Positions 24,054 to 33,620 of a stretch of DNA of 64,000 nt are shown in pieces. The notes under the pieces were generated by a model. It was not told the origin of the DNA and did no database searches. It saw only the letters and a list, made by a program, of their open reading frames with translations. Origin of the DNA: Ezakiella coagulans (lineage in GTDB: Bacteria; Bacillota; Clostridia; Tissierellales; Peptoniphilaceae); contig NZ_QEKV01000004.1 in the NCBI RefSeq assembly GCF_003096635.1, positions 1 to 64,000 of the forward strand, given 5' to 3'. Numbering within the stretch: position 1 is the stretch's first letter; each line of letters begins with the position of its first letter. The position numbers were made by a program, and so were the translations under genes.

Positions 24054-25265
24054 TTTTACATAAACTTTTAAAAATGTTTTCTTACCCTTTTGAATAATGA
24101 TTTCATTCTTCAATTCTTCAAGAGAAACAGTCATTGATGGATCGATTACCTTCTCGTCATTTATACTTATTCCGCCACCTTTTACAAGGTTTCTGCCTTC
24201 GCTGTTGGACTTGCAAATTCCTGTTTCAACAAGAAGATTTAAAAGCCCAATGCCTTCAGTTGCTTTATTTGCATCAAGTTCAAATTCAGGCATATTTTCA
24301 GCATTAATTTTTCCGCTGAAGAGTGCACGTGCAGTATTTATAGCGTTGTCAGCTTCTTCTTTGCCGTGAATATCTTTTGTGATTTCGTATGCAAGAATTT
24401 CTTTTTGTCTGTTTATATCTTCTTCTTTTTCAATTCTTTCAATTTCATCAAGCGGAAGGAATGTAAGGACTTTCATAAATCTTATAACATCTCTGTCGTC
24501 GACATTTCTGAAATATTGATAGAAGTCAAATGGCGAAGTTTTTTCTTTGTCAAGCCAAACTGCATTACCCATAGATTTTCCCATCTTGACACCGTCAGCG
24601 GTGGTGAGAAGTGGGATTGTCATATTGTAAACGGTTCCATTTTCAAGCTTTCTTACAAGTTCATAACCGCCAAGCATGTTGGACCATTGGTCATTTCCGC
24701 CGACTTGAAGCGTACAATTTTCTTCTCTATATAGTTTCAAAAAGTCGTAGGATTGCATGAGCATATATGAAAATTCAAAGAAAGTTAACCCCTTTTCAAG
24801 CCTTGTTTTGTAGCAATCGAATTGGAGCATTCTATTAACACTGAATTCTGTTCCTATTTCTCTTACAAAATTGAGGAAATTAAGATCCAAAAGCCAGTCT
24901 TTATTGTTCATAAAGATACCGTGTTCGCCGTCCATATTTAAAAGGCTTGAAAGTTGTCTTTCAAAACATTCTGCATTATGGTCGATAAATTCTCTTGACA
25001 TAAGCTTTCTCATGTCGTTTCTACCGGACGGGTCACCAATCATTGTTGTGCCGCCACCAATCATGCAAATTGCTTTATGTCCATGTTTTTGTAAATGTTT
25101 AAAAAGGCAAATTAATAGGTAGTGACCGACCGTTAATGAGTCTGCAGTGCAGTCAAATCCGGCATAGAAAGTGAGTTTTCCGTCATTTAATTTTTCTTCG
25201 AGCTCTTCCGGGTATGTCATTTGTTCAATAAACCCGCGGGCTCTTAGTTCATCAACTAATTTCAT
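24051..25265 (-). CDS. tyrS: Tyrosyl-tRNA synthetase
   Basis: 404-aa class I aminoacyl-tRNA synthetase charging tRNA-Tyr. It has YAGFDCTADSLTVGH (HIGH-type motif region), QFDCYK, QVGGNDQW, and the KMSKS-type sequence KMGKSMGN. The C-terminal S4-like RNA-binding domain reads GRNLVKGGGISIND. ATG 25265 is used with AAGGAGG upstream; longer readings run into the T-box leader. It is controlled by the T-box just upstream. Confidence 0.95.
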   Translation of the reverse strand: MKLVDELRARGFIEQMTYPEELEEKLNDGKLTFYAGFDCTADSLTVGHYLLICLFKHLQKHGHKAICMIGGGTTMIGDPSGRNDMRKLMSREFIDHNAECFERQLSSLLNMDGEHGIFMNNKDWLLDLNFLNFVREIGTEFSVNRMLQFDCYKTRLEKGLTFFEFSYMLMQSYDFLKLYREENCTLQVGGNDQWSNMLGGYELVRKLENGTVYNMTIPLLTTADGVKMGKSMGNAVWLDKEKTSPFDFYQYFRNVDDRDVIRFMKVLTFLPLDEIERIEKEEDINRQKEILAYEITKDIHGKEEADNAINTARALFSGKINAENMPEFELDANKATEGIGLLNLLVETGICKSNSEGRNLVKGGGISINDEKVIDPSMTVSLEELKNEIIIQKGKKTFLKVYVK

Positions 25266-25455
25266 AAATTCCTCCTTAAAAATATAAAAGCCCATGAATA
25301 AAAGGGCATCAAAACGCGGTACCACCTTTCTTCATGGGATAATTCCATCTCTATAACTTTTAACGCAAGTAAAACGTATACGTATTTCTCGTATAAAAAA
25401 TTCCCGTCCGTATTAACGGTATTTAAATTATATATTATTATTTTTAAATTGTCAA
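25266..25455 (-). promoter_or_regulatory. tyrS promoter and T-box riboswitch
   Basis: On the minus strand TTGACA (25455-25450), 17 bases and TATAAT (25432-25427). The leader holds the T-box core GGTGGTACCGCG (about 25316-25327), then a terminator stem (GCCC ... GGGC around 25288-25307) and a T run. The variable base (TGGT) would pair with the A discriminator of tRNA-Tyr. Only about 95 nt lie between the start site and the core, short for a T-box. Confidence 0.85.
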
Positions 25456-25524
25456 GTTTTTGATGTTTAGTATTAATAATTGTGGGGTAAGAAATATATA
25501 GAATCATTAAAGGAGGAATTAATA

Positions 25525-26121
25525 ATGATTGAATTAATTAAATTACCATATGCATACGATGCATTAGAACCTGTTATAAGTAAAGAAACAATCGAATATC
25601 ATCACGACAAACACCACCAAGCTTATGTAAACAAGCTAAATGAATTGATTGAAGGAACTGAACTCGCAGATATGCATCCTTGTGAAATTTTGAAAAACTT
25701 GGACAAGGCTCCTGCAGATAAAAAACAAGCAATAATCAACCAAGGCGGTGGAGTTTACAACCACAACGTTTATTGGACACAACTTGCAAAAGACGGACAA
25801 AAAGAACCAAAAGGTGAATTGAAAGAAGCTATTGACAAAGCTTTCGGCTCATTTGATGAATTTAAAGAAAAATTTGAAAAAGCTGGTGCTGGACAATTCG
25901 GTTCAGGTTGGGCTTGGCTCGTTGAAAAAGACGGAAAACTCGAAATCATGACCACAGCAAACCAAGATGCACCGATTTCAAAAGGATATAAAGTACTTCT
26001 AAACAACGACGTTTGGGAACACGCATACTATATTGACTACAGAAATAAGAGAGCAGAATATCTAAAAAAATTCTGGGACATCGTTGACTGGAGCGTTGTT
26101 GAAGAAAGATTTGTAAAATAA
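25525..26121 (+). CDS. sodA: Superoxide dismutase (Fe/Mn type)
   Basis: 198-aa enzyme converting superoxide to peroxide and oxygen. Metal ligands appear in their expected settings: EYHHDKHHQAYV (His near 26), HNVYW (His near 74), and DVWEHAYYIDYRN (Asp and His near 160). Metal preference (Fe or Mn) cannot be told from the sequence with certainty. AAAGGAGG precedes the ATG. Its own terminator follows, so it is monocistronic and divergent from tyrS. Confidence 0.93.
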   Translation: MIELIKLPYAYDALEPVISKETIEYHHDKHHQAYVNKLNELIEGTELADMHPCEILKNLDKAPADKKQAIINQGGGVYNHNVYWTQLAKDGQKEPKGELKEAIDKAFGSFDEFKEKFEKAGAGQFGSGWAWLVEKDGKLEIMTTANQDAPISKGYKVLLNNDVWEHAYYIDYRNKRAEYLKKFWDIVDWSVVEERFVK

Positions 26122-26145
26122 ATAGTTTAATTTAAAGAAATTAAT

Positions 26146-26175
26146 AAAAACTCGTCATTTTTGACGAGTTTTTTT
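26146..26175 (+). terminator. Terminator after the superoxide dismutase gene
   Basis: AAAACTCGTC, loop, GACGAGTTTTTTT. Confidence 0.85.
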
Positions 26176-26248
26176 ATTATTTGTATAAATATCATTTTGG
26201 TCTTTAAATTACTCGTTATATTTGCTATAATTAAGTTGGAGGACAAGA

Positions 26249-27391
26249 ATGATTTATACATTAACAGCAACATGCCATTTTGGAACAGAGGCAGTTTTAA
26301 AAAGAGAAATACTTGATTTGGGCCTCGAGATAAAGAGTGTGACCGATGGGCATATAGAATTTTACGGTACGAGCGCCGATATATTTAGAGCAAACCTTTG
26401 GCTTAGAACAGCGGAGAGGGTTCATATTAACTTGCTTGAATTCAACGCTTATACTTTTGATGAACTTTATGAGAATGTGTTCTCTTTAGATTGGGCAGAC
26501 ATTTTGCCGGAAGATGCAAATTTTGTAATTAACGGTAGAAGTTACGAGTCTAAACTTTTTTCAATTTCAGATTGTCAAAGAATCACTGAGCGTGCAATAA
26601 TTGATAAGCTCAATTTAACATATAATAAAGACTATTACGAAAAAACAGGAAAAAAATTTAATTTTGAAATCAGTATAAACAGGGATCATGCAATTTTATA
26701 TCTCGACTCTTCAGGAGCGGGACTTCACAAAAGGGGATATAGAAAAATGCAAGGAGCTGCACCTATAAAAGAGACGCTTGCTGCAGCTATGATAAATTTA
26801 AGTGTCTGGAACAAAGACAGACCGCTTTACGATCCTTTTTGCGGCTCAGGAACAATTCCTATTGAAGCTGCTATGATTGCCAGAAATATTGCACCGGGAA
26901 TTTTGAGAAGATTTTCGTGTGAACATTTCGAATTTTTGGATTTGTCAGAGTTTAGAACTATTAGAAAAGATGCTAAAGCAGCAATTAATAAGGATATGGC
27001 TCTTAATATTACAGGCTCTGATTATGACAGAAATATGATTATGATAGCTAGAGATAATACCCAAAACATCGGGGTTGAAGATATTTTTCTCTTCACAAAG
27101 GAAGTCAGAAAAGTCGAAATAGATGATGAATATGGTGTCATTATAACAAATCCTCCATACGGTATAAGGCTTGATGATGAGCTTCTTGACAGGACGTATG
27201 GAAATTTTAAAACGCTTATAGATAAATTACCAACTTGGAGCACGTATATTATAACTGACTATGAAAAGTTGGAAACTGTGCTTGATAGGAAAGCAGATAA
27301 AAATAGAAAGTTATACAATGGAAAGATAAAGACTTACTATTATACATTTTTGGGTCCAAGACCGCCAAAGGAGTATTATGAAAAACTTTAA
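26249..27391 (+). CDS. THUMP-domain 23S rRNA methyltransferase (RlmL/YpsC-like)
   Basis: 380-aa SAM-dependent methyltransferase. The N-terminal THUMP-like RNA-binding part spans about 1-160. The catalytic part starts with LHKRGYRKMQGAAPIKETLAAAM, then DPFCGSGTIPIEAA and the amino-methylating NPPYG motif. Relatives make m2G in 23S rRNA. GGAGG precedes the ATG. Its end overlaps the phosphatase gene by 14 bases. Confidence 0.88.
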   Translation: MIYTLTATCHFGTEAVLKREILDLGLEIKSVTDGHIEFYGTSADIFRANLWLRTAERVHINLLEFNAYTFDELYENVFSLDWADILPEDANFVINGRSYESKLFSISDCQRITERAIIDKLNLTYNKDYYEKTGKKFNFEISINRDHAILYLDSSGAGLHKRGYRKMQGAAPIKETLAAAMINLSVWNKDRPLYDPFCGSGTIPIEAAMIARNIAPGILRRFSCEHFEFLDLSEFRTIRKDAKAAINKDMALNITGSDYDRNMIMIARDNTQNIGVEDIFLFTKEVRKVEIDDEYGVIITNPPYGIRLDDELLDRTYGNFKTLIDKLPTWSTYIITDYEKLETVLDRKADKNRKLYNGKIKTYYYTFLGPRPPKEYYEKL

Positions 27392-28490
27392 CTTAGTTGA
27401 TTTAAATAGCAATCTTGATGTTCTGAATTTTTTGCCGGATTGGGTTAAAATTACGAGTGTAAACGGCGTGGTTATTTTTGCAAATAAACCTCTTGTTAAT
27501 AAGCTCAATTTCGATCCTCAAGGAATGAAGATTGACGATTTGAAAACAACAAAATTTAAAGAAATTTTCAGTGTTGGAATTTATCCATCAGATTTTAAAG
27601 AAGACGATATGAAAAAATCGGATTTGAAATATGATGGAAAAGTTTATGATGTTTTAACGGCACCTATTAGAGATGATTTCGGAACAATTACGGCATATGT
27701 TGACATATATAGAGATATGACTTCTTTAAAAAATATACAGAATGAAATCACATTTAAAAATGAAATAATGAATAAGGATCTCACTCTGACAAAGAAAATT
27801 CAGGAGTCGATTTTGCCGGTAGATTTAAATTTCGGCAGACTAAAGGTGGATTATATGTATTTGCCATGTGAGCAGCTTAGTGGTGATATTTTTGACGTTA
27901 TAAGTATAAATAAAAATATTACAAGTGCATATATTTGCGATGTCTCGGGTCACGGAGTTCCTGCAGCAATGGTTACGGTTTTTGTCCGAGAAACCATGAG
28001 AAATCTTCAAGATTATCACAGCAGTGCTTATGATTTGACTGAGCTTCATCGTAGATTTTTAGATCTGAGACTTGACATGAGTCAATATCTTACGATGTTT
28101 CATGTTTTGATTGACACAAACGAACAAACTATTTCGTATTCAAATGCCGGTCATAATTGTCCGATGTTTTTAATAAGACAAAATGATGTTACCAGAATTG
28201 AAATGACGGGAAAACCGGTATGCAACTATTTTGAAAAGATATACTTTAAAGAAAAGGTTATAAGATTTAATCCGGGTGATAAGATTTTACTTTTCACAGA
28301 CGGGATAAAGGAAACACAAAACAAAGACGGAGAAGAATATGGACTTGACAGAGTTGAGAGTATTATAAGGACAAAGCCGAACGACATTTTGAAGACTCTT
28401 AGGAGGTCGCTCGATTATTTTAACAGTGGTGTAAGATATGACGATATGTGTGCAGTTTTGATAGAATTTAAGGATAAAGGTGATGTTTAA
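27378..28490 (+). CDS. PAS-domain SpoIIE-type protein phosphatase
   Basis: 370-aa cytoplasmic protein. Residues about 10-115 look like a PAS sensor domain (SVNGVVIFANKPLVNKL ... YVDIYRDMTSLK). A short coiled linker leads to a PP2C/SpoIIE domain (about 145-365) with metal Asp motifs SGDIFDV and CDVSGHGVPAAMV, LFTDGIKE and DDMCAV. Such enzymes usually dephosphorylate anti-sigma-factor antagonists. No membrane segments are present, unlike true SpoIIE. It precedes rqcP and divIC directly, a position close to that of spoIIE in Bacillus. Confidence 0.85.
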   Translation: MKNFNLVDLNSNLDVLNFLPDWVKITSVNGVVIFANKPLVNKLNFDPQGMKIDDLKTTKFKEIFSVGIYPSDFKEDDMKKSDLKYDGKVYDVLTAPIRDDFGTITAYVDIYRDMTSLKNIQNEITFKNEIMNKDLTLTKKIQESILPVDLNFGRLKVDYMYLPCEQLSGDIFDVISINKNITSAYICDVSGHGVPAAMVTVFVRETMRNLQDYHSSAYDLTELHRRFLDLRLDMSQYLTMFHVLIDTNEQTISYSNAGHNCPMFLIRQNDVTRIEMTGKPVCNYFEKIYFKEKVIRFNPGDKILLFTDGIKETQNKDGEEYGLDRVESIIRTKPNDILKTLRRSLDYFNSGVRYDDMCAVLIEFKDKGDV

Positions 28491-28727
28491 TTGAGATTGG
28501 ATAAGTTTTTAAAAGTTTCAAGAATAATAAAAAGAAGAACTGTTGCAAAGGACGCTGTGGTAAACGGGTTTATTAAACTGAACGGAAATCCTGCAAAGCC
28601 GGGTTCTGAAGTTAAGTTAGGCGATGTGATTAGCTTTGAAAGTAACAGAGGGAATTCAAAATTTGTGGTTATAGGATTAACACAAAAAGATGAAGCATAT
28701 GTGAGAATGGCAAATGAAAACGAATAG
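28491..28727 (+). CDS. rqcP: S4-domain RNA-binding protein RqcP (YabO)
   Basis: 78-aa S4-domain protein starting MRLDKFLKVSRIIKRRTVAKDAV, the hallmark of RqcP/YabO, which assists RqcH in alanine tailing of stalled nascent chains on 50S subunits. The start is TTG right behind the phosphatase stop, with AAAGGTGAT upstream. It overlaps divIC by 14 bases. Confidence 0.9.
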   Translation: MRLDKFLKVSRIIKRRTVAKDAVVNGFIKLNGNPAKPGSEVKLGDVISFESNRGNSKFVVIGLTQKDEAYVRMANENE

Positions 28728-29022
28728 TTTATATAGGCTAATTTTTGCAACTGTAATAATTATTTCTTTTGCAGCTTTTGCTGTTGGGTTCTACAATAAT
28801 TTAAATGAAAAGTCTCGTTTGAAAAAAGAAAAGGCTAGCCTTGAAAATGATTTAGAAGAGCTTAACAGTAAACTAGAAACAATAAATTATGATTTGGAGA
28901 ACTCAGATAGTTTGCAATTTATTGAAAAAGAGGCACGTGCACTTGGTATGATTAAGCCGGGAGAAACCATTATTATAGATATGGATAAAGAAAAAGGCGG
29001 AAAAGAAGAAAATAATGACTAA
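28714..29022 (+). CDS. divIC: Septum formation initiator DivIC/FtsB-like
   Basis: 102-aa single-pass membrane protein: one N-terminal helix (about 8-27), an extracellular coiled coil (LEEFnd-type heptads, about 30-66) and the family IEKEARALGMIKPGE motif. It works in the DivIC-FtsL-DivIB septal complex. Bacillus has yabP and yabQ between yabO and divIC; they are absent here. Confidence 0.9.
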   Translation: MKTNSLYRLIFATVIIISFAAFAVGFYNNLNEKSRLKKEKASLENDLEELNSKLETINYDLENSDSLQFIEKEARALGMIKPGETIIIDMDKEKGGKEENND

Positions 29023-29027
29023 ATTGA

Positions 29028-29275
29028 TTGATAATTATTCGATTTAGTGGTAGAATATATGTAATATACGTCCTTGGAAATAGGCGATTTATTAAATCCC
29101 AAAGCGAACTTGAGACGGTGAGAGTCAAGTGTTTTTAATAAATAAAAAGCCATAACATGTTTCTTTATTGGACAATCGTTCGCTCGCGATAAGAGCATCT
29201 AAGTATTAGAAGGGTTGGCACCTACGAAGATTTCTCGTACCTTTTCGGTTAGAGGAATCTATTTTTTTAAAATCA
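29028..29275 (+). promoter_or_regulatory. asnS promoter and tRNA-Asn-type T-box riboswitch
   Basis: TTGATA (29028-29033), 17 bases, TAGAAT (29051-29056). The leader has a Stem I distal region (GCGAACTTGAG, GGTGAGAG), a candidate AAC specifier at 29154-29156, and the T-box core GGGTTGGCACC (about 29212-29222). The variable base C fits the G discriminator of tRNA-Asn. A terminator hairpin (GATTTCTC ... GAGGAATC) ends in T7 at about 29262-29268. Confidence 0.88.
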
Positions 29276-29287
29276 ATGGAGGTAAAT

Positions 29288-30670
29288 ATGGAGATAAAAA
29301 GTTTATTTGAAAAAGCTGTCGAACTTGATGGAAAGGCTGTTGAAGCGGAAGGTTGGGTAAGGAATCTTCGCGATTCAAAGAGCTTTGCATTTATAGAATT
29401 GAATGACGGAACAGATTTTAGATCTGTGCAAGTTGTAATGGATGAAAATACAGAAAATTTTGAGGAACTTAAAAAACTATATCTAAGTTCAGCTATAAGG
29501 GTCAAAGGAACTCTTGTTATGACGCCGGAAATGCAACAACCTTTTGAAATAAAGGCAACTTCAATTGTAGTTGAAGGAGAAAGTACTGCTGATTATCCGC
29601 TTCAACCGAAAAGACACACAAGAGAGTATCTTAGAACAATTGCACATTTAAGAGCAAGAACTAATTTATTCAGAGCAACATTCAGAGTTAGAAGTGTTTT
29701 GGCTTATGCTATACACAAGTTTTTCCAAGACAGAGGTTTTTTATATGCACAAACACCTCTTATTTCAGCTTTTGACGGGGAAGGGGCAGGAGAGATTTTC
29801 CACGTCACAAATCTTGATTTAAAAAATATTCCGAAAAATGATGATGGAAGCGTTGATTTTTCACAAGATTTCTTTGGAAAACCTGTAAACCTTGCTGTTA
29901 CAGGACAACTTGAAGGCGAAACAATGGCTCAAGCTTTCAGAAATATATACACATTCGGACCGACTTTCAGAGCTGACCATTCAAACACAAAGAATCACTT
30001 GGCTGAATTTTGGATGGTTGAACCGGAAATGGCATTTTGTGATTTAAAAGGCAATATGGATGTCGCTGAAGCTATGATGAAATTTATTATCAGATACACT
30101 CTCGATACATGCCCTGAAGAAATGCAATTTTTGGACAAATTTGTAGAAAAAGGTTTGATCGAAAAACTTGAAAAAATTGCAAACAGTAATTTTGCACGTA
30201 TAACATATACCGAAGCAATTGATATAATAAGACATGCTGACCACAAATTCGATGTTATACCAAATTGGGGAGATGATCTTCAACGTGAGCACGAAAGATA
30301 TTTAGCAGAAGTTCATTCGGACGGACCGACGTTTGTTACGGATTATCCAAAGGAAATAAAGGCATTTTATATGAAGCTGAATCCAGATGGAAAGACCGTT
30401 GCAGCTTGTGACCTACTTGTTCCGGGCATTGGAGAAATCATAGGCGGAAGCCAAAGAGAAGAAAATTATGAAGTTCTTTTGAATAAAATGAAAGATTTCA
30501 AATTGAATGCTGAAGATTATTCATGGTATTTGGATTTGAGAAAGTATGGTTCAACAATCCACTCAGGATATGGACTCGGTTTTGAAAGAATGGTTATGTA
30601 TATGACAGGAGTTGACAATGTTCGTGACGTTGCACTCTATCCAAGAACTGTAAACAATTGTGAATTTTAG
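29288..30670 (+). CDS. asnS: Asparaginyl-tRNA synthetase
   Basis: 460-aa class II synthetase charging tRNA-Asn. The N-terminal OB-fold anticodon domain spans about 1-105 ([24 protein letters not shown]). The catalytic core has [23 protein letters not shown] (motif 2), WMVEPEM and the motif 3 sequence [18 protein letters not shown] 29288 follows GGAGG. The T-box upstream makes expression depend on uncharged tRNA-Asn. Confidence 0.95.
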   Translation: MEIKSLFEKAVELDGKAVEAEGWVRNLRDSKSFAFIELNDGTDFRSVQVVMDENTENFEELKKLYLSSAIRVKGTLVMTPEMQQPFEIKATSIVVEGESTADYPLQPKRHTREYLRTIAHLRARTNLFRATFRVRSVLAYAIHKFFQDRGFLYAQTPLISAFDGEGAGEIFHVTNLDLKNIPKNDDGSVDFSQDFFGKPVNLAVTGQLEGETMAQAFRNIYTFGPTFRADHSNTKNHLAEFWMVEPEMAFCDLKGNMDVAEAMMKFIIRYTLDTCPEEMQFLDKFVEKGLIEKLEKIANSNFARITYTEAIDIIRHADHKFDVIPNWGDDLQREHERYLAEVHSDGPTFVTDYPKEIKAFYMKLNPDGKTVAACDLLVPGIGEIIGGSQREENYEVLLNKMKDFKLNAEDYSWYLDLRKYGSTIHSGYGLGFERMVMYMTGVDNVRDVALYPRTVNNCEF

Positions 30671-30678
30671 GAGTTATT

Positions 30679-33078
30679 ATGGAATATAATCATCAACAAA
30701 TAGAAAAAAAGTGGCAAGATAAATGGGCTGAAACTCATGTTTTCGACGCCAAAGAAGATTATGATAAAAAGAAATACTATCTACTCGTTGAATTCCCTTA
30801 TCCTTCCGGACAAGGGCTTCACGTCGGACATCCAAGAAGTTATACCGCTCTTGACGTTGTTGCTAGACTAAAGAGAATGCAAGGATTCAATGTCCTATTT
30901 CCAATCGGCTTTGACGCATTCGGACTTCCAACAGAAAGATATGCAATAAAAAATCATATGGATCCGGAAGTTGTAACAAAGAAAAACATTGAAACATTTA
31001 AACATCAATTGACAAGTCTTGGAATCAGTTTCAGTTGGAACAGGGAAATAAATACAACAGAGCCGAGCTATTATAAGTGGACACAATGGATTTTCCTTCA
31101 AATGTATAAGAAAGGTCTTGCCTACAAGGAACAAATGTCAATAAATTGGTGTCCGGACTGTAAAATAGGTCTTGCAAACGAAGAAGTTATTAATGGTTGC
31201 TGCGAAAGATGTGGTCATACTGTTGAACACAAAGTTAAAAATCAATGGATGCTTGCAATTACAAAATATGCTGACAAACTTGTAGATGGGCTCGATACGG
31301 TTCAATATATTGAAAAAGTTAAGACACAACAAAGAAATTGGATTGGTAGAAGCTACGGCGCTGAAATTAATTTTAAAACTACAAATGGTGATTCTGTTAA
31401 GGTTTATACAACTAGACCGGACACTATTTTTGGTGCGACATATATGGTTTTGAGTCCGGAACATCCACTTCTTGCAAAATGGGATTTGAAAAACAAAGAC
31501 GAAGTTAAAGCATACCAAGAAGAGGCAAGAAGAAAAAGCGACTTTGAAAGAGCAGAACTAAACAAAGACAAGACTGGAGTTTGTCTTGAGGGTGTAAAAG
31601 CTATAAATCCTTTCACAAATAAAGAAATCCCAATTTTTATTTCGGATTATGTTCTTATGACATACGGCACAGGTGCAATTATGAGTGTTCCTGCACATGA
31701 TACAAGAGACTATGATTTCGCAAAGAAATTTGATTTGCCGATTGTGGAAGTTATAAAAGGTGGAGATATTTCAAAAGAAGCTTACACCGATACAGCTGAA
31801 GGGGAACTTATAAATAGCGGTGAATACAACGGCCTTTCTGTCGCTGAAGCTAAGGAAAAAATTCTTGAAAGATTGCAAGAAATGGGAATTGGTGATAAAA
31901 AGGTAAACTTTAAACTCCGCGATTGGGTTTTCAGCCGTCAAAGATATTGGGGGGAACCGATCCCTATGGTTTATTGCGAAGACAAGTGGGTTCCGATGAA
32001 CGAAAAGGATTTGCCGCTCACACTTCCACATGTTGACAGTTACGAACCGACTGACTCCGGCGAAAGTCCACTTGCACTTATTCCGGAATTTGTAAATACG
32101 ACATGCCCGAATGACCCAAGCGTTCCTGGAAAGAGAGAAACTGACACGATGCCGAACTGGGCAGGGTCAAGTTGGTATTATTTGAGATACTGCGATCCGC
32201 ACAATGATGAAGCACTTGCCGACTATAAAAAACTTAAATATTGGCTTCCGGTCGACTGGTATAACGGTGGAATGGAACACACTACACTCCACCTTCTCTA
32301 TTCGAGATTCTGGCACAAATTCCTCTACGATATTGGAGTTGTTCCAACCGAAGAACCGTATATGAAGAGAACTTCACACGGTATGATTTTGGGCGAAAAT
32401 GGCGAAAAGATGAGTAAGTCCAGAGGAAATGTTAGAAATCCGGATGAATACGTTAAGGAATATGGCGCAGATGCTTTAAGACTTTATGAAATGTTCCTAG
32501 GGGACTATGAAAAGAGTGCACCTTGGAATGATGACGGTCCTAAACAACTGAGAAAGTTTGTTGAAAGAGTTATAAGACTTTTGGATGTAACAGTTGATGG
32601 CGATGAAATTAGAAAAGAACTTCTTCCGATTTTCCACATCACAATTAAAAAAGTTACAAACGACTATTTGACTCTCAAATACAACACTGCAATTGCTCAA
32701 ATAATGACTCTTGTAAATGAGATTTATTTAACCGAAAAGATTAATAAATGTGAATTTAAGACATTAATTACTCTACTAAATCCGGTTGCACCTCATATAA
32801 CTGAAGAATTGAATGAAAGATTGGGATTTGACAAGATGATTTGTGAATGCGAATGGCCACAATATGATGAAGATTTAACTGTTCTCCAAACAATTGAAAT
32901 CCCGGTTCAAATCAATGGAAAAGTTATAGAAAGAATAAAGATCGAAAGAGATATGGAAGAAGCAAAAGTTATAGAACTTGCTCTTGCTCTTGAAGATATA
33001 AAATCTAAAACTGAAGGCAAAACAATTGTTAAGAAAATTTTTGTTCCGAACAAAATTTTAAATATTGTTGTGAAGTAG
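30679..33078 (+). CDS. leuS: Leucyl-tRNA synthetase
   Basis: 799-aa class I synthetase. HIGH motif as [12 protein letters not shown], Zn-type Cys cluster [13 protein letters not shown]...CCERCG, CP1 editing domain with [13 protein letters not shown] and [21 protein letters not shown], and KMSKS in [10 protein letters not shown]. It lies 8 bases after asnS with no terminator between, so it should share the Asn T-box, an unexpected control for leuS. Confidence 0.96.
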   Translation: MEYNHQQIEKKWQDKWAETHVFDAKEDYDKKKYYLLVEFPYPSGQGLHVGHPRSYTALDVVARLKRMQGFNVLFPIGFDAFGLPTERYAIKNHMDPEVVTKKNIETFKHQLTSLGISFSWNREINTTEPSYYKWTQWIFLQMYKKGLAYKEQMSINWCPDCKIGLANEEVINGCCERCGHTVEHKVKNQWMLAITKYADKLVDGLDTVQYIEKVKTQQRNWIGRSYGAEINFKTTNGDSVKVYTTRPDTIFGATYMVLSPEHPLLAKWDLKNKDEVKAYQEEARRKSDFERAELNKDKTGVCLEGVKAINPFTNKEIPIFISDYVLMTYGTGAIMSVPAHDTRDYDFAKKFDLPIVEVIKGGDISKEAYTDTAEGELINSGEYNGLSVAEAKEKILERLQEMGIGDKKVNFKLRDWVFSRQRYWGEPIPMVYCEDKWVPMNEKDLPLTLPHVDSYEPTDSGESPLALIPEFVNTTCPNDPSVPGKRETDTMPNWAGSSWYYLRYCDPHNDEALADYKKLKYWLPVDWYNGGMEHTTLHLLYSRFWHKFLYDIGVVPTEEPYMKRTSHGMILGENGEKMSKSRGNVRNPDEYVKEYGADALRLYEMFLGDYEKSAPWNDDGPKQLRKFVERVIRLLDVTVDGDEIRKELLPIFHITIKKVTNDYLTLKYNTAIAQIMTLVNEIYLTEKINKCEFKTLITLLNPVAPHITEELNERLGFDKMICECEWPQYDEDLTVLQTIEIPVQINGKVIERIKIERDMEEAKVIELALALEDIKSKTEGKTIVKKIFVPNKILNIVVK

Positions 33079-33085
33079 GTGAAGT

Positions 33086-33616
33086 ATGCCGATTATTATA
33101 AAACCTAAAGTTGAGGATTATATTAAAGTTGCACTTAGAGGAATTTATACAGGGAAATCATTTAAGAGAAGTCTTTGGATGCAAAGACTTACTCTTCCTG
33201 TCATTGCGATGCTTCTTGTTTTGCTCGCAAAGCCGATTGTGCCTTTAAATGTTCTAATAGCAGCTGTTATTTCGGCGGTGTGGATTTACTTTATACCAGA
33301 ACTTTTTAAGAAGAATATAAGAAAGAAAATTGAAAGAGCTTTTCTTGCAAAAGCAAGCACAGACAGTTCATTTTTGCAAGAATATAAGATAGACAAAATA
33401 GAAGGTGGACTTGAAGCATTTAGAGGTGAGAATAGATTCATTGTTTTATTTGACAATATGAGCGAATATAATGTCGAAGATGATTATATTTATATTCTTT
33501 CTCAAGATAAGGAATTTGACTTTTTAATTCCTAGTCATGCTTTTAAGACAAAGGAAGAATTTGAAGGGTTCAAGGAAGCACTTGACAGACAAATTCAAAT
33601 TGCAATTAGGAAGTGA
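33086..33616 (+). CDS. Hypothetical membrane protein with YcxB-like tail
   Basis: 176-aa protein. Two hydrophobic helices (about 36-52 and 54-72) follow a basic N-terminus; the C-terminal ~100 residues (FDNMSEYNVEDDYIYILSQDKEFDFLIPSHAF) resemble the YcxB-like C-terminal beta domain. No known function. It is embedded between leuS and glmU with short gaps. Confidence 0.65.
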   Translation: MPIIIKPKVEDYIKVALRGIYTGKSFKRSLWMQRLTLPVIAMLLVLLAKPIVPLNVLIAAVISAVWIYFIPELFKKNIRKKIERAFLAKASTDSSFLQEYKIDKIEGGLEAFRGENRFIVLFDNMSEYNVEDDYIYILSQDKEFDFLIPSHAFKTKEEFEGFKEALDRQIQIAIRK

Positions 33617-33620
33617 TATT

